From Pardosa pseudoannulata (Eukaryota; Arthropoda; Arachnida; Araneae; Lycosidae), in contig CM063506.1 of NCBI GenBank assembly GCA_032207245.1, forward strand, positions 35,288,809 through 35,352,808: a DNA stretch of 64,000 bases, given 5' to 3'. The notes below the pieces were generated by a model, which was not told the origin of the DNA, did no database searches, and saw nothing but the letters and a program-made list of their open reading frames with translations. Positions 37,533 to 51,361 of this stretch are shown piece by piece; position 1 is the first letter of the stretch; each line of letters starts with the position of its first letter. The position numbers and the translations under genes were made by a program.

Positions 37533-37769
37533 TTAAAAGAAAAGTTCATGTAAGCTTTCTGTGTTAAAACTCATTTGTTGTGTTATAAAAAATGTGGTGC
37601 CTTTAGAAATTTTCTTTTGTAACTAAACACATATCGAGACAGTGTCTCTCTTTTCTCCTGAGGAACTTATAACAGCTGGCAGGTGAAATGAAAGTACTCT
37701 AAATACATTGTTGTGCCTTTGGTCTAAAGAAAACATAAATTATGTATGACATCATGTATAGTGTTGTAA

Positions 37770-40700
37770 TTAAAATAATATACCAGTACAGTAGGAAATT
37801 AAAAAGCAATAGAAATTACTTGTTCCAGAATCTCCAGAATTCAAAGATATTATCCATCCTGCAGGAGGTTTGTCACCATTCCGTATTGATAATACAGAAG
37901 TCTGAAGTAGTCTTGCACAAATTGCAATTGATATCTAAAAGTGTCATTTTATAGGGTTAGTCGTTAGTTAATATTATCAAGATTACTGGTAAAAATTACA
38001 GTCAAGAGTCAGAACATTATGACACCTGTCAATAACGAGTTGGCCCACCGTTGTCACGCAACACAGCTTTAACCATGTCACAATTCCTTGGTAGATGGCC
38101 GGACACAGATTGTACCAGATGTTTAAGCAACGGTTACGCAAATCTGAGATACTACGAATTGGTGGTCCTTGAACTCTGAGCTGCCGTCCCATGACATCCC
38201 AAATGTGTTTTATCGGAATGAGTCCGGTGAGTTAGGCGGCTAGGACATTAACTGGAATTCAGCATAATGTTGCTGGAACCACTCCAACACAATTTTAGCC
38301 TTTGGGAAAGGATTTTTTTAAACTTGTGAATTTCTTAAATAACAGATTTTAAGATAGTATGGTTTGGAATAAATTTAATTAACATTAGAATGGAATTTGT
38401 ATATAATTTGTTATAAGAGCCTGAAGAAGGGTTCTACAAGTTCAAAATGATTTAAGAAATCATAATCCGAAATTACTTGCACTTGGTTTTCATATGCCGT
38501 TATGCCGACCGCTAGCCGATTGGTTAGGGCGCTGATCGTCGGTACCGGAGTTCGTGGGTTCGAATCCCACTATGGCATGGATGTTCGTAGCCGTTCGGAA
38601 TCGGCTTTAAACAGTAGGTCCCAGTCTCATTAGCCCTCGTGTGCAAAACAGCAGACCGTAGAGCTCCAAACCATATGCCGTTACTCGGTCGGGTGTCGAA
38701 AATACTTGAAACTTTTTACACAGATATTTTACTATGGTAAATTTTTAAAGTTAATTTACAACTTTTTTAAAATTTGGTTTGGTTTTTAGTGCTACGGTCT
38801 ACTCTTTTGTAACACGAGGACTAATAAGACCGGAACCTACTGTTTAAAGCCGATTTCAAACGGCTACGAACATATCTGACACTGTGAGATGGGAACCCAT
38901 AAACTCCGGTACCGAAGATCAGCTCCCTAACCATTCGGCCATCGTTAGACTGATTTTTTTAAGTAGAAAGTGTTTATTAAGCTAAAGAAATAAAATTATA
39001 AAATTTATGGCGAACTTATGAGCTTTATAGTGATATAAAGGTAACTTCTAATATTTGCAATTTAACAGGGTGTATTTTTATTATTGGGGTGCACAAAACA
39101 CCCTGCACAAGTAATCCAGAGTTAAGTGTTCTCATTTTGTTTTTCTTTTTAATATTTACGATGTTTAAAGACTATTGTACCGAGGTACTTTCCCACGGTG
39201 ATCTGCACGTGCATGCACAGCTGTGGGAGGATTTTCCTAGAGGAATTTAGGACTCCATTTGTTCACGACAAGTTTAGGGACCCCCGCAGAGAAGGTATAG
39301 ATCACGGAATGGCAGCGTAACGGTCAAGCTCGCACAGAGATGTAACCGTGAGTTATGGGAGCAGGGGCTAAAACGTAATGTCAGCTTGCACAAAAGGGGC
39401 TACTTTAATGAGCCCACTTGCACTCCCGAAAGGCATACAGATGTGGGAAAATTTTCCGAAAAGAAGCTATTGGATAGGAAGGAAAAAGGGGCGTTGGAAC
39501 CGAGGTGAGGAGTTTGGAAAGGAAGTTAAGGAGAACAGTTGAAGTCGGGAGTCGAGAAAAGTGGGATAAAGATCCACCAGCACCAACTCGTCCCGTGCGC
39601 CCGAACCGACACCGCCCCGCTCACCATCACCAGCATCGACTCGTTCCGTACGCCCGCACACCCGGACCGACTTACCGTATGAGAAAAGCCTCTACCTGAC
39701 CCTCTGCACCAACTGAAGACTGACGTAGGGAGAAAAGCCCCTGCTTGCTCCTCTGTGACTTTAATGGAGGTAATTTATAATATAATATTTAGAGTCACTT
39801 AGGCCTCTGTTAATAATAATAACTCCTTATAAAGAGAATTGTGATAATTATAATGTAAATAGAAGACATAAATAATTGATGATTATGATATATGATAACC
39901 AAGGATCTATTTGTAAATGAATGTATAGAATAAATGTCTGAATCTCAATATAAAGTATTATATTCATTCTGTGTTTTCCCCTTATAACGAACACTGGCGT
40001 ATAGGTTGTATGTACATTACAACAACTATAATTATAGATAGCTTAAATTTAATAGGAAACTGAGATTTCAACGTACCTGGAAAGATATAACTATAAGAAG
40101 GATAACCGAAACCTTCATAAATGTCTTCTTTCCATAAAACTGCCATAACGTCTCCAAGCAACCTCTTTTATACAAAGTTAAATTCGTTTTATAATTGTAC
40201 CCATAGTGAGACTTTTCATCAAGAACACCTTCACTGATGCATGGAAGCATCAGAGTTTTATCGCAGCAACTGAAGGGGACATCATCGATAAAATATTTAT
40301 TGCTTTTCCTGTAAAAATAAAGAGACTCAAATTAACAGGCAAATAATCTCTTGGTGTCAACAACATAAATTTTATTCAGGGAGAGCCAGCGATAGGAATC
40401 AAAGTACAAAGTTAATAAAACGCATATTTTATTTGAAAGAGTAATTATCAATTAAGGTATTATTTTGGAATGGATTATACCTGCTTTGTTGTGTTATAGC
40501 CTATGAAAAGCTAATCTATCTAACGCTACGTTTCAGTACTACCATCTATCGATGAAAAAGCTGCAGCTATTTTTTCAGTTTTATTCAGGAGGGAAAAGGA
40601 AAAAATCCTAAGCCGAAGGTGATTTGACGGATCTTTGGGTGTGATACCCTACAGAATTTTTCTAGTCTATAAAAGTGGCAAAACTTAACTAATGTAAAAA

Positions 40701-43700
40701 GAGGATATTAACAATCAAACATATTTCCCTCTCTCTTATTTGACTCAAAGCTTCTGTAAGTCTCTTCATTGCCCTTTCTGTTGGTTTAAATTAAATCCCA
40801 CGCACTTATATTGCCACTATTCTTAGCAAAAAATGTATTGTCTTTGTTTTTTCCTCTATCAGCGTTACCAGAGACACACCGATAGCAAGGAGACATTCCT
40901 CACAAAATAAATTAAGTATATGTATATATATATATTGACAAATTGTATCGAACGGATGGACGTGGTGACTGAGTGTGGAAGAAAAGTCCCAATGTAGCTC
41001 ATGCATGTCGTACGAGGCGACTAAAATGGGTACCCTGCCCCTGGGGATTATATCCGGGGACTGTTCCTCCAGATTAGGGGTTGGTTGTAAGGCCAACTAT
41101 CTTACCCCATAAAAAAATCTCAGTTCAAAAACCTCAAGAAAGAGCTCGGAAAAGGAAGACCATTGATTAGAATGTAGAATGATGTGGAAAAATCAGGAAT
41201 TAGAGAGGAGTCGCTAATGATAGAAGACTAGAGGGAGCGTGTGCTTGAGGCAGCCAAGACCTGTAAAGTATTGTTCTGTTTGTACAGAAGAAGAAGATGA
41301 ATGTGCACGGGTATGGAGACGACCTCACCCATGGACCCTGCATGCCAACAGAGGACTGCTGGAACTGGTAGATGCTCTGTGATGGTGTGGGACGTGTGCA
41401 GTTGGAGTGATATGGGACCCCTGATACGTCTAGATACGACTCTGACATGCGAAACGTACGTAAGCATCCTGTCTGATCGCCTGCACCCATTCATGTCCAT
41501 TGTGCATTCCGATGGATTTGGAAAATTCCAGCAGGACACCTCTCACGTCCATAACTGCTAGAGTGGCTCCAGAAACACTCTTCTGACTTTAAACATTTCT
41601 GCTGGCCATCAAAATCACCAGACATGAACACTATTGAGCATATGGGGGATGCCATGAAACGTGTTGTTGGTTATCTCCTCCACCTCGTACTGTAACGGAT
41701 TTATGAACAGCCCTGCAGGATTCATGGTGTCAATTACCTCCAGCATTACTTCCGACATTATTCAAGTCCACGTCGAGTAGTGTTGTGACACGCGGCACTT
41801 CTGCGTGTTCTGCGGGCTTCTGTGGGCCGCCACACGATATTACGCAGGTGTACCAGTTTTTTAGGCTCTTCAGTGTATATTTATATATATGTGTGTGTGT
41901 GTTTATCAAATAATGGAAACACCTACGAATAAAGTGACATGTAAGAATGATCTTGTAAGTATTGAAATATAATCCTAGGTACTAGCTTTTTAATGTAAAA
42001 AAAGACATCATGATAGCTTGAGGTAGCTTTAGTGAAGTTGAATAATCTCGGATTATTGTCAAAAGTGTAAAATTACAGACCTCACAGACTTTAAAAAGGC
42101 AAATTGTAGGAACCGGCTATTTGCAGCAATTGTGACCGAAAAATCTCTCTTTAGGCTTTTCTAAATATACGGTATCTCAAGTCATGAACAATGCACATAT
42201 ATCGTGGCAAGATAACTCGGAAAAGCAAAATGTGGACGAAAAGAGAAGCTGAGTGAAAGAGACCGACATGTATTGAAGCGGAGTGTAATGTTTATAAAGA
42301 AAACAACTGCAGCCAATGTGGCCTCATAGATTAATCAGCGCAATCCAGATTCTCCAGTACCAATAATTAAACGTTAAGAGGAACCTCCATAAACAGAATG
42401 TATACAGAGATGAGTAATAATCCATAAGCCACTTGTCACACACGTTAAGGCCAAATGCCATCTACAGTGGTGCAACAACCAGAAAACCTGGTCGATTGAT
42501 AAGTGAAAGACAATTGTATGGTCCGACAAATTATCTTTCACACTTTTCTTCACAACAGAAAGTACACATTTGGAGTACACCTGCACAAGCGTATGATCAT
42601 GATTGTTCCCTTCTAACTGTCAAACATGGAGTTGGATATGTCATATTATATGTAATAGCCTTGTCGTTTTCTTCGAACCTAATTGTAACTTTGAAAAGAA
42701 GAATAACTAGAGAGAAGTACAGAAAAGTTTTAGCAGGCAAAGTTCTTCCTGTGGTGCAATCTTTGTTTCCTGCGGAAGATGGAATTTTCCAGGATGAAAG
42801 TGTTCCTATTCATGCAGCGGAACTTGTTCAATCGGGGTTTGATGAACACGATAAAAAAAAAGGACTCAGTTTCCCGATCTTAGTATAAAGAAACCGTTAT
42901 GGTCTATATAAGAGCGTTTAATCCAGAATCGGTATTCTTCACCGGAAAATATCCCGAAACTTTCAAAATATCTTCATACTAACTAATGTTTTTCTGTAAA
43001 TAAATAAAATTTGTTTTTAAATACTTATAAAACATCTACGGAGTCTAATTCTTGCATCATCAAGGCGGCTATATTTCTCTGAACCCATGCCACGTCATAC
43101 CCAAAATGACTAGGGAATTGACAAGTCAACGGAATTAGAAAATCGCAACCGCTCGGTGATCCTGTTTACAGATTTCAATAATCCTAAAACTTGGAAAGTC
43201 CACAAAGAAGTTTCGGAAGGTTTTCATCAGCTAGAACTAGAGAATAAATATCCAATTTTAGTAACTGCGCTAAGAATCTTTCTATATCTTCTTGTAACAA
43301 CAATTTCCTGTAGACGTTTTTTCAGCATGTTGAAAGGGTGTTAAAGGTACTTGTCAATTAAAACGGCAAAAAAAAAAAAAAAAAAAAAGCGCCAAGAAAA
43401 AATTTCGCCAATTTGGCTATTTTAATCATTAACTATGTAACACGCGATTTGCACGTGATTTGATATATCCGCGTACTATGACTTAAAAAAATTAGCTCGT
43501 ACGTTAGGGAGTAAAAGTAATGACTAATTTTGAACTACCGACGAGTGAAAACGAAGCTATTCTATACTTTCAAAACAGAGGCATTTTACCATCCACTCGA
43601 ATATGCGTAAATGATCATGAGATGAAGCTGTATGCTGGAGAAGAAACCATATGGAGATGTAACGGGAAAAATTGCCAGAAAAAGAAAGGTCTCCGTGCAG

Positions 43701-46171
43701 ACAACTGGTTTGCTACTTCAAAAATCACATTTTTGTAAGCGTTGCGATTCGTTTACTGTTGCGCCTCTACTTTGTTATTATCTTTATTTTAATGTAATTT
43801 TATAGATTAAGTGGAAAGAACGGCAACAGAAGAGTTTTTTGAGAGAAACGTTTTCGTTGTGTGACAAAACAAAATGGTTTTGAGTAAATTCTTATAAATT
43901 TGAACATTTTACGCCAAAAAGGAGTAAAAAAATCACTACGTACTGAACATTTACTGTTCAGTACGTGTGGAAGAACAGCTCAAGTAAATAAAATGGTGTG
44001 ACAAACAGAAGTTCAGTATATTTTTATAATTTGGTTACATATTTTCTTGCCGCTTTTTGGTCACTGTTATAACCGACAAGTACCAGGATAAAATCATATC
44101 TACTCTCTTCGTTGGGACAGGAATGACTACAGAATATACTTATACTGTGAGTTGGAAAAGAAATCTAGGTCAGGTCATTGACTTATTCACGGATGCTAAA
44201 TCTAGGAGAGTAATGTTGTAAATACCTTTCCTTTTTATGTAATATATAAATATTAAGTTGTTAGTTTCATAATTTGTGAGTTATTATTTTCTTCTGAATA
44301 TACTATATAGAGTAAAAACGTGTTTATATGTATTCTTCACTATATTTAATGGTAGGAGTATAAGCCAAGTTTTTGCTACAGGTGCCAAAGGTCCTAGTTC
44401 CCTGCTTGTAATAGTAAATTGTTTGATCAAATAATATCATTTTAATCATTGACTTTTAGTAAGGTAATGTGTCTAGTGTAACGACCCGTTACATGACCCG
44501 AAAAAAAGAAGAAACCCAAGGTCGACCAAATAGACCCTTGGGAGAGAAGATCTATTGTTACCTGTAGGTAGAAACGCGTGCCTATTAGACGGTGCGAACA
44601 AAGCCCATTGTTTACCGAGTTTCCGTATACAAAACAGAAGTAGTCGTTTAAGTGGAATTAAATTAAAAACTGTCAGTACGCTGGAGCCAATGTGTCTACG
44701 TCTTTATAATGTCTATTGCCTGTCACGAGACTCGGATAATAATTATAAATCGAGTAACGGTTGGGTCCACTGTTCCCCACCCGTGGACAAAGTTAATGGT
44801 ACCGCCAATGTATTTATGATGGCCGGTCGGTAAACTTAAAAAAGAACTTCGGCCACACCTGGAAACGCGTCAGCTGAGCCCAGGCGGGCCATTTGACCAC
44901 AACCGTCACCATGTATCTGGAAGGTTCCGGAAAGAATCACGACAGGGGAAACTGGGACCCTTATATAAGAAAATTGGATGAGAGGAGAAGGGCGGTTGTT
45001 TTGTGGAGCTTGGGAAGAGTTCACTTGTCTCTCCGAATTGCCGGAGCCTGCTTTTCGTCAGAAATCGCTAGCGTCTCTGATTTCAGCTAGGAAGTCGACC
45101 CTCGACTTCGGGATCTCATTCCCTCTACGTTTATTTTTTTCTATTTCGTGCTTTGAAGAAGGTAGCTGAGAGTGACCCTTACTCTCACTCCGGATAGTCT
45201 AGCATTCCTCGATTCCCCCCAAACTCCAGCGAGATAAGTACTCTGAGCTCTTTGAGCCTCAAAAACTAAGCGTAGAAGGCAACTGTTCCGGATCCTCAGA
45301 CCGGTAGATCATAGTCGCAGAGTTCCGTACCTGCACTAATTTGGGAACTGTTTCCTGCATCCGAGTGTGACCAGCTTCACTGTACCCACATGTTTTATTG
45401 TTTTAATGCTTATCTCAGCATGAGATTTCATAATTAATTGCATGCAATTAATTTTGTATATAGATGTACATAAATTCTCATGCATCATTTAATCAAAATT
45501 AAATAGATATTCAGCCTGTATCCTTGACAGCCTCTCCTACCATTTACCCAGTACGTCACACTAGATGTAATTAAAACTAAATCTTACTTCATTTTATTCC
45601 GTCTATCACTTGTTAAGTACTTCTCGTCCATCCATTTTACACGAAACCAGTCTTTATAGCCTTCCAGTCCACAACAACCATATTTCATCTGCAAAACATC
45701 AAATTCTTCTTTGATAGTAATGTCATGTTTGTATAATTTCATAGCCTCTGTTATGCCTCTTTTAAAAGCGTAATGAATAATTTGAAGTTCATAGACTAAT
45801 ACTAGAACTGATAAGACAGTCAAGAGTAAAACCAGACACGATATAATAAAACAGCAAAAATAAGTTTTACTCATAGCTTCACATTTTGAAAAATCATTCT
45901 CGGTTTCTACGCATCTAAAGCAGAATTTTATTGCAGCAATTGATTCCACAGTCATAGCAGCTCCAGTGACGATTAAAACAGCTGGAACTGTAATCCCATT
46001 GTAATGACGTGCAAGGAAACTCATTCTTGTTCCAATAGAAATTCTGATAAAAGCACCTGCTAAGAGTAACAATAGACCAGACACAAATCTCAAAATCTGA
46101 CCAACAAAAATGTATGTCATTAAAGTCTTTCGGCAATTTTTGGTGACAGCAAACTTACAGAGTAATTTCAT
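37770..46171 (-). CDS. peripherin/RDS-like tetraspanin
   Basis: Three exons on the minus strand join in frame: 46171-45588, 40308-40077 and 37934-37770, giving 326 aa. Exon 1 encodes three membrane segments (LRFVSGLLLLLAGAF, VPAVLIVTGAAMTVESIA and CLVLLLTVLSVLVLVYE) and the start of the large loop, with YGCCG then YKDWFRVKW. Exon 2 holds DDVPFSCC, MLPC, YKRGC and the start of segment 4. Exon 3 holds ARLLQTS and a tail with PPAGW. The CCG-DWF-SCC-PC-RGC order and RLLQTS are characteristic of the peripherin-2/ROM1 group rather than generic CD63-type tetraspanins. The loop Cys that cross-links vertebrate peripherin-2 between subunits (C150) has no counterpart. The family shapes curved membranes; the arthropod role is unknown. 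A donor-like gtaatt within exon 3 may allow another C-terminus. Confidence 0.9.
37996..38300 (-). pseudogene. Tc1-like transposase C-terminal fragment
   Basis: The minus strand reads VLEWFQQHYAEFQLM, SWPPNSPDL and HIWDVMGRQLR, then LRNRCLNIWYNL, matching the last third of Tc1-type transposases, with a frame change. It lies about 60 bp upstream (in gene direction) of tetraspanin exon 3, inside its intron 2. Confidence 0.75.
38503..38671 (+). mobile_element. tRNA-derived SINE, full-length
   Basis: The family member has a 12-bp target duplication, catatgccgtta (38491-38502 and 38672-38683). The A-box head starts tgccgaccgctagccgattg and the B box GGTTCGAATCC is intact. It is in tetraspanin intron 2, opposite to gene direction. 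Confidence 0.9.
38773..38950 (-). mobile_element. tRNA-derived SINE, diverged, inverted to its neighbour
   Basis: A minus-strand copy lies 100 bp from the plus-strand SINE at 38503-38671, so the two can pair as a long inverted repeat. The B box is mutated (gatgggaacccat). Short T-rich sequences flank both ends and may be a worn duplication. Confidence 0.8.
39176..40024 (+). mobile_element. solo LTR (TSD ACTAT)
   Basis: It begins TGTACCGAGGTACTTTCC and ends TTACAACA, flanked by ACTAT at 39171-39175 and 40025-40029. It is 849 bp, GC-richer in the first two-thirds, with an AATAAA near the plus-strand 3' end (about 39930), which suggests plus orientation. It lies in tetraspanin intron 2, about 50 bp from the exon 2 donor. 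Confidence 0.75.
40943..41297 (+). mobile_element. LINE 3'-end fragments
   Basis: Stop-ridden plus-strand text resembles the last part of a non-LTR reverse transcriptase: RTRRLKWVPCPWG, then KPQERARKRK, then RRGVANDRR and an AAG-rich tail near 41285-41297. It is directly followed by a Tc1-like fragment, so one interrupted or abutted the other. Confidence 0.5.
41298..41876 (+). pseudogene. Tc1-like transposase fragment with 3' end
   Basis: The translation includes GRCSVMVWDVCSWSDMGPLI, then TYVSILSDRLHPFM, a decayed FQQDTSHVH in place of the catalytic DNARPH motif, and later a broken SPDMNxIEH region. The right end agttttttaggctcttcagt is Tc1-like. There are several stops and frameshifts. Confidence 0.7.
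41900..43030 (+). pseudogene. second Tc1-like transposon, decayed
   Basis: The 5' end aaataatggaaacacc is typical of Tc1 termini. The N-terminal text DLTDFKKGQIVGTG occurs near 42080-42125. From 42433 an open frame gives KVHIWSTPAQAYD, VTLKRRITREKYRKVLAGKV, LFPAEDGIFQDESVPIH and QSGFDEHD. The first catalytic Asp motif (WSDES) is lost. This family is distinct from the one at 41298-41876. Confidence 0.78.
43156..43352 (+). pseudogene. hAT transposase C-terminal fragment
   Basis: The open frame reads FHQLELENKYPILVTALRIF, LYLLVTTISCRRFFSMLKG and then, after a stop, RYLSIKT. This is the hAT dimerisation region, in which the usual ERxFS is RRFFS. It ends in a long A run. The rest of the element is absent. 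Confidence 0.65.
43520..43738 (+). pseudogene. Merlin/ISXO2-like transposase N-terminal fragment
   Basis: A 72-codon frame starts MTNFELPTSENEAILYFQNR and contains GILPSTRICVNDHEM, TIWRCNGKNC and GLRADNWF. The arrangement of one C...H pair and one C...C pair followed by G-R-x-x-W-F is the zinc-binding head of Merlin/IS1595-type transposases. The DDE domain does not follow. A Merlin C-terminal piece occurs 11 kb away at 54799-55007. Confidence 0.6.
43938..43966. repeat. strong hairpin, 12-bp perfect arms
   Basis: acgtactgaaca (43938-43949) and tgttcagtacgt (43955-43966) are perfect inverted copies around the loop tttac. CAC and GTG extend the stem beyond a one-base bulge. The function is not known. 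Confidence 0.8.
44477..45560. mobile_element. solo LTR beside tetraspanin exon 1 (TSD CTAG)
   Basis: It begins TGTAACGACCCG and ends TACGTCACA, with nearly inverse termini, flanked by CTAG at 44473-44476 and 45561-45564. It is 1,084 bp and GC-richer than its surroundings. A TATA-like ttatataag lies near 44960. It ends 27 bp from the exon 1 splice donor of the tetraspanin. Confidence 0.82.
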
Positions 46172-46592
46172 ATTTTTTAGGGATTGAACTATTTCATTAT
46201 TTTAAATAACAGTGCAAACAAACGAGCCCAACTCCATCTCCAAAAATCAATTAACAATTAACTCCTATTAATCATAGATAATAACTTTTAGAGGGTTAGA
46301 CATCAGAACATGATATCAATACCAACTTCGCGATGAAACTGTCACCAAGAGAGCAATTTAACTTTTTGTCTCGTGTCTACATATTGATTTATATGAATTT
46401 GGTATTCACCCCGTTTGCAATCGCATTGTTTAAGTGGTAGTTAAGTCTCCTGTTATTACGTGAAACTAAGTTTTGCCAGAGAGAAAATGTTCATTAAATA
46501 AAATTTAATGAATATTTCCTCTGTTGCACAGTTACCAATGATTCCTTGAGCCACTACAAAATAACTTTAAGTTTTAATAGGTGAAGATGATA

Positions 46593-46740
46593 GGTTTGGT
46601 GTGGAGCACTACGGTCTACTGTTTTACTCACGAGAGCTAATGAGATCGGAGCCTACTGCTTAAAGCCGATTCCAAACGGCTACGAACATCCATGCTATCA
46701 GTGGGATTTAAACCCTCGAATTCTGGTACAGAAGAACAGT
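46593..46740 (-). mobile_element. tRNA-derived SINE, 5'-truncated
   Basis: The minus-strand member runs from ggtttggtgtggagcac to the region just past the B box and then stops abruptly at the next repeat (46743). The tRNA head is missing, as if cut by that neighbour. Confidence 0.8.
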
Positions 46741-46742
46741 AC

Positions 46743-47393
46743 TGTGACGACTTCAATGCTCTTGAGTGAGGAGTAGCGTGATGAAAGATCACAGTCACAA
46801 TAGAATTGGGAAATCACTTTTATTTTTTCTGGAATAAATATAGGGTAGGTACAGTATGTACAAATGAATTCTAATTCTCCCAAAACAAGTCGAAATGTAG
46901 AGGATTTTTGCTGGCACTGAATTACCATGACGATCACAGTCGGAAATAAAAGATTAAATAATCTCACAAATCGGGAAGGCTCTTCCAGGCTGCAATGCAA
47001 ACCCAAACTATCCCCCGTTCGGTATCTGAGACCCTGCCGTTCTTTATACGAGCGGACTTTACGAGTCTCCCGAACGCAATCACTAAGCTGGCTCCGGTCA
47101 AAAATGGCGGAAACCTCCAAGAGGTCAAAGAACCTCCGTGAAAAATCTCGAAAAGCCCAAAGTCGAAAAATTCTAGGCTTTTTATTCCTGGGGGTCAGTT
47201 ACGGTCCCGCCAACCGTTTTTTGGTCAGTTACGATTCCAGTTACCTGAGAACACCACCTAAGGTTACAGTTAGTTTTTTAAAACTGAATTCTCATTCGTT
47301 GGCTGTCCCGATTGAGGCTTCTCCAGGCAATCCCCCGAGGGTCATTACCGCAACCGATCAGTGGCGTGACGCCTATTCAACCGAACTGTCACA
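46743..47393 (-). mobile_element. candidate solo LTR without TSD
   Basis: This GC-richer block begins TGTGACGACTTC and ends GAACTGTCACA on the plus strand, so TG...CA with inverted TGTGAC ends. An AATAAA on the minus strand near its left end suggests minus orientation. The flanks do not match, so the boundaries are tentative. Confidence 0.5.
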
Positions 47394-47647
47394 TTCCAAA
47401 CACTCTGTCGCCGCGCTATTGTAGCCGGTCGGAACAGCAGGCTTCAAATCAGCTGATTTCGGTCGTTAGTTCTGGACAAAGGGAGGTAGGGATCTTCATA
47501 ATACTCTATCATTCACCCAATGCTGAAGATGATAGGCTATCGTCATATTTCTTTAGGGCTTTGTTAACCTGTGAAGAAACTGTATTACTACTGAACGGTT
47601 TTCATTTGAAGATATTTAAAAAAAATAATTTTACCACAGGATAGAGC

Positions 47648-47773
47648 TGTTTGGTGTGTAGAGAGCTGTGAAATATTGTTTTGCTCACACGAGTTAATAG
47701 GACTGGGACCTACTGCATGAAAGGGATTCCGAACGGCTATAAACACCCATGCCAGCAGTGGGATTCAAACCCG
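47648..47773 (-). mobile_element. SINE fragment, left half of an inverted pair
   Basis: The diverged minus-strand copy runs from ctgtttggtgtgtagagagc to the B-box region (gggattcaaaccc). It abuts a plus-strand copy 12 bp away. Confidence 0.75.
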
Positions 47774-47785
47774 AGATGTTTAGAT

Positions 47786-47898
47786 GGAACGATGGTCGAG
47801 TGGGTAGAGTGCTGTTATTCGGTAGCAGAGTTCATGGGTTTGAATCCCGTAGATGGCCTGGATATTCATAGCCGTTCAGAATCGGCTTTAAGCAGTAA
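47786..47898 (+). mobile_element. SINE fragment, right half of an inverted pair
   Basis: The plus-strand copy starts ggaacgatggtcgagtgggt (A-box region), keeps gggtttgaatcccg and ends cggctttaagcagtaata, so its 3' end is lost. Head-to-head with the preceding fragment. Confidence 0.75.
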
Positions 47899-48463
47899 TA
47901 TAATTATATAAAACAGTAAAAGTATGCTTCACAACCTAACAATCTAGAATCATTCACAAAAATCTTTTTATAAAAAGGGAAAAAATCTAGTTATAGTAAG
48001 TATGAGACAATAAGAGAGGAATCAATCATTTCTAGATTCGAATACTTTTATAAAATTAGAAACAAATCATTTTTTATTTCTTGACTAAAATATTTTTTTG
48101 TTTGTTATTAAACTTTGATATAAATTTTGACATCTGACTAAAAAACTATATACTATAAAAATCATGTCACAAAAACAATTTTGTTTAAGCAAATTCAAAA
48201 ATACTTGAAAAAACTAAATTCTATAACTAAAAAAAATTGAAACTTTGAATTTTGGCTAATACTTTATCTTTCAATAAATTTCTCATGATGTAATATATAC
48301 TTTTTATATATATTATATAACAAATTATATTGTATTATAAATAAAAATTATTGTTTATATTTAATGTTTATAAATGGCAATATACTTTGGTTATCTCCTG
48401 ACAAAATATTCAGTTATATTAACTAAACATTTCCTCTTTAGCTTAATGATTTTTATATGACTC

Positions 48464-48531
48464 CTTTGGTTTGGTTTGGAATGCTACGGTCTACTTTTTG
48501 CAACACAAGGGCTAATGAGACCTGGACCTAC
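48464..48531 (-). mobile_element. SINE 3' fragment
   Basis: Only the conserved 3' end of the family is present (tttggtttggtttggaatgc to gacctggaccta). Confidence 0.75.
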
Positions 48532-48778
48532 ATTTAACTCCTTTACATAGCTTATTTTCAATCTCTACATGTGATAAATTCTTAACATTTTTATTGGCTG
48601 GGTCACTAGCATCCTACACCACTATACCAAAATAAACCAAATGCATATATTTTGGCAACAGAAGTGTAAAAGATGAGTTGTCTCAATAAACTCCATTTTT
48701 AATTAAAGTTTTAATGTATCCTTTTCAAGCCTTGACTACCCAGTACTGCTTTTCATTTGTGGTGGGTCTAAAGCACCC

Positions 48779-51280
<2,502 letters not shown>

Positions 51281-51284
51281 TTTG

Positions 51285-51361
51285 GCAGCGCCGAGGACAG
51301 AACCGTCAACCCGCAAAGTACGACAACCTAATGGACAGACACTCTACTGAGCATGCCATGC
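51285..51361 (-). mobile_element. tRNA-like sequence, possible second SINE family
   Basis: Read on the minus strand, catggcatgctcagtagagt resembles a tRNA A box, and about 30 bp later gcgggttgacggttctgtcc resembles a weakened B box. It does not match the main SINE family here. An intact cloverleaf could not be drawn, so a working tRNA gene is unlikely. Confidence 0.35.

Noticed and set aside
44555..45169. Several open frames of 60-90 codons
   Set aside because: All are inside the solo LTR at 44477-45560 and show no domain.
46698..47424. Open frames of 140 and 165 codons on opposite strands
   Set aside because: They overlap each other within a GC-rich repeat that looks like an LTR, and neither resembles a known protein.
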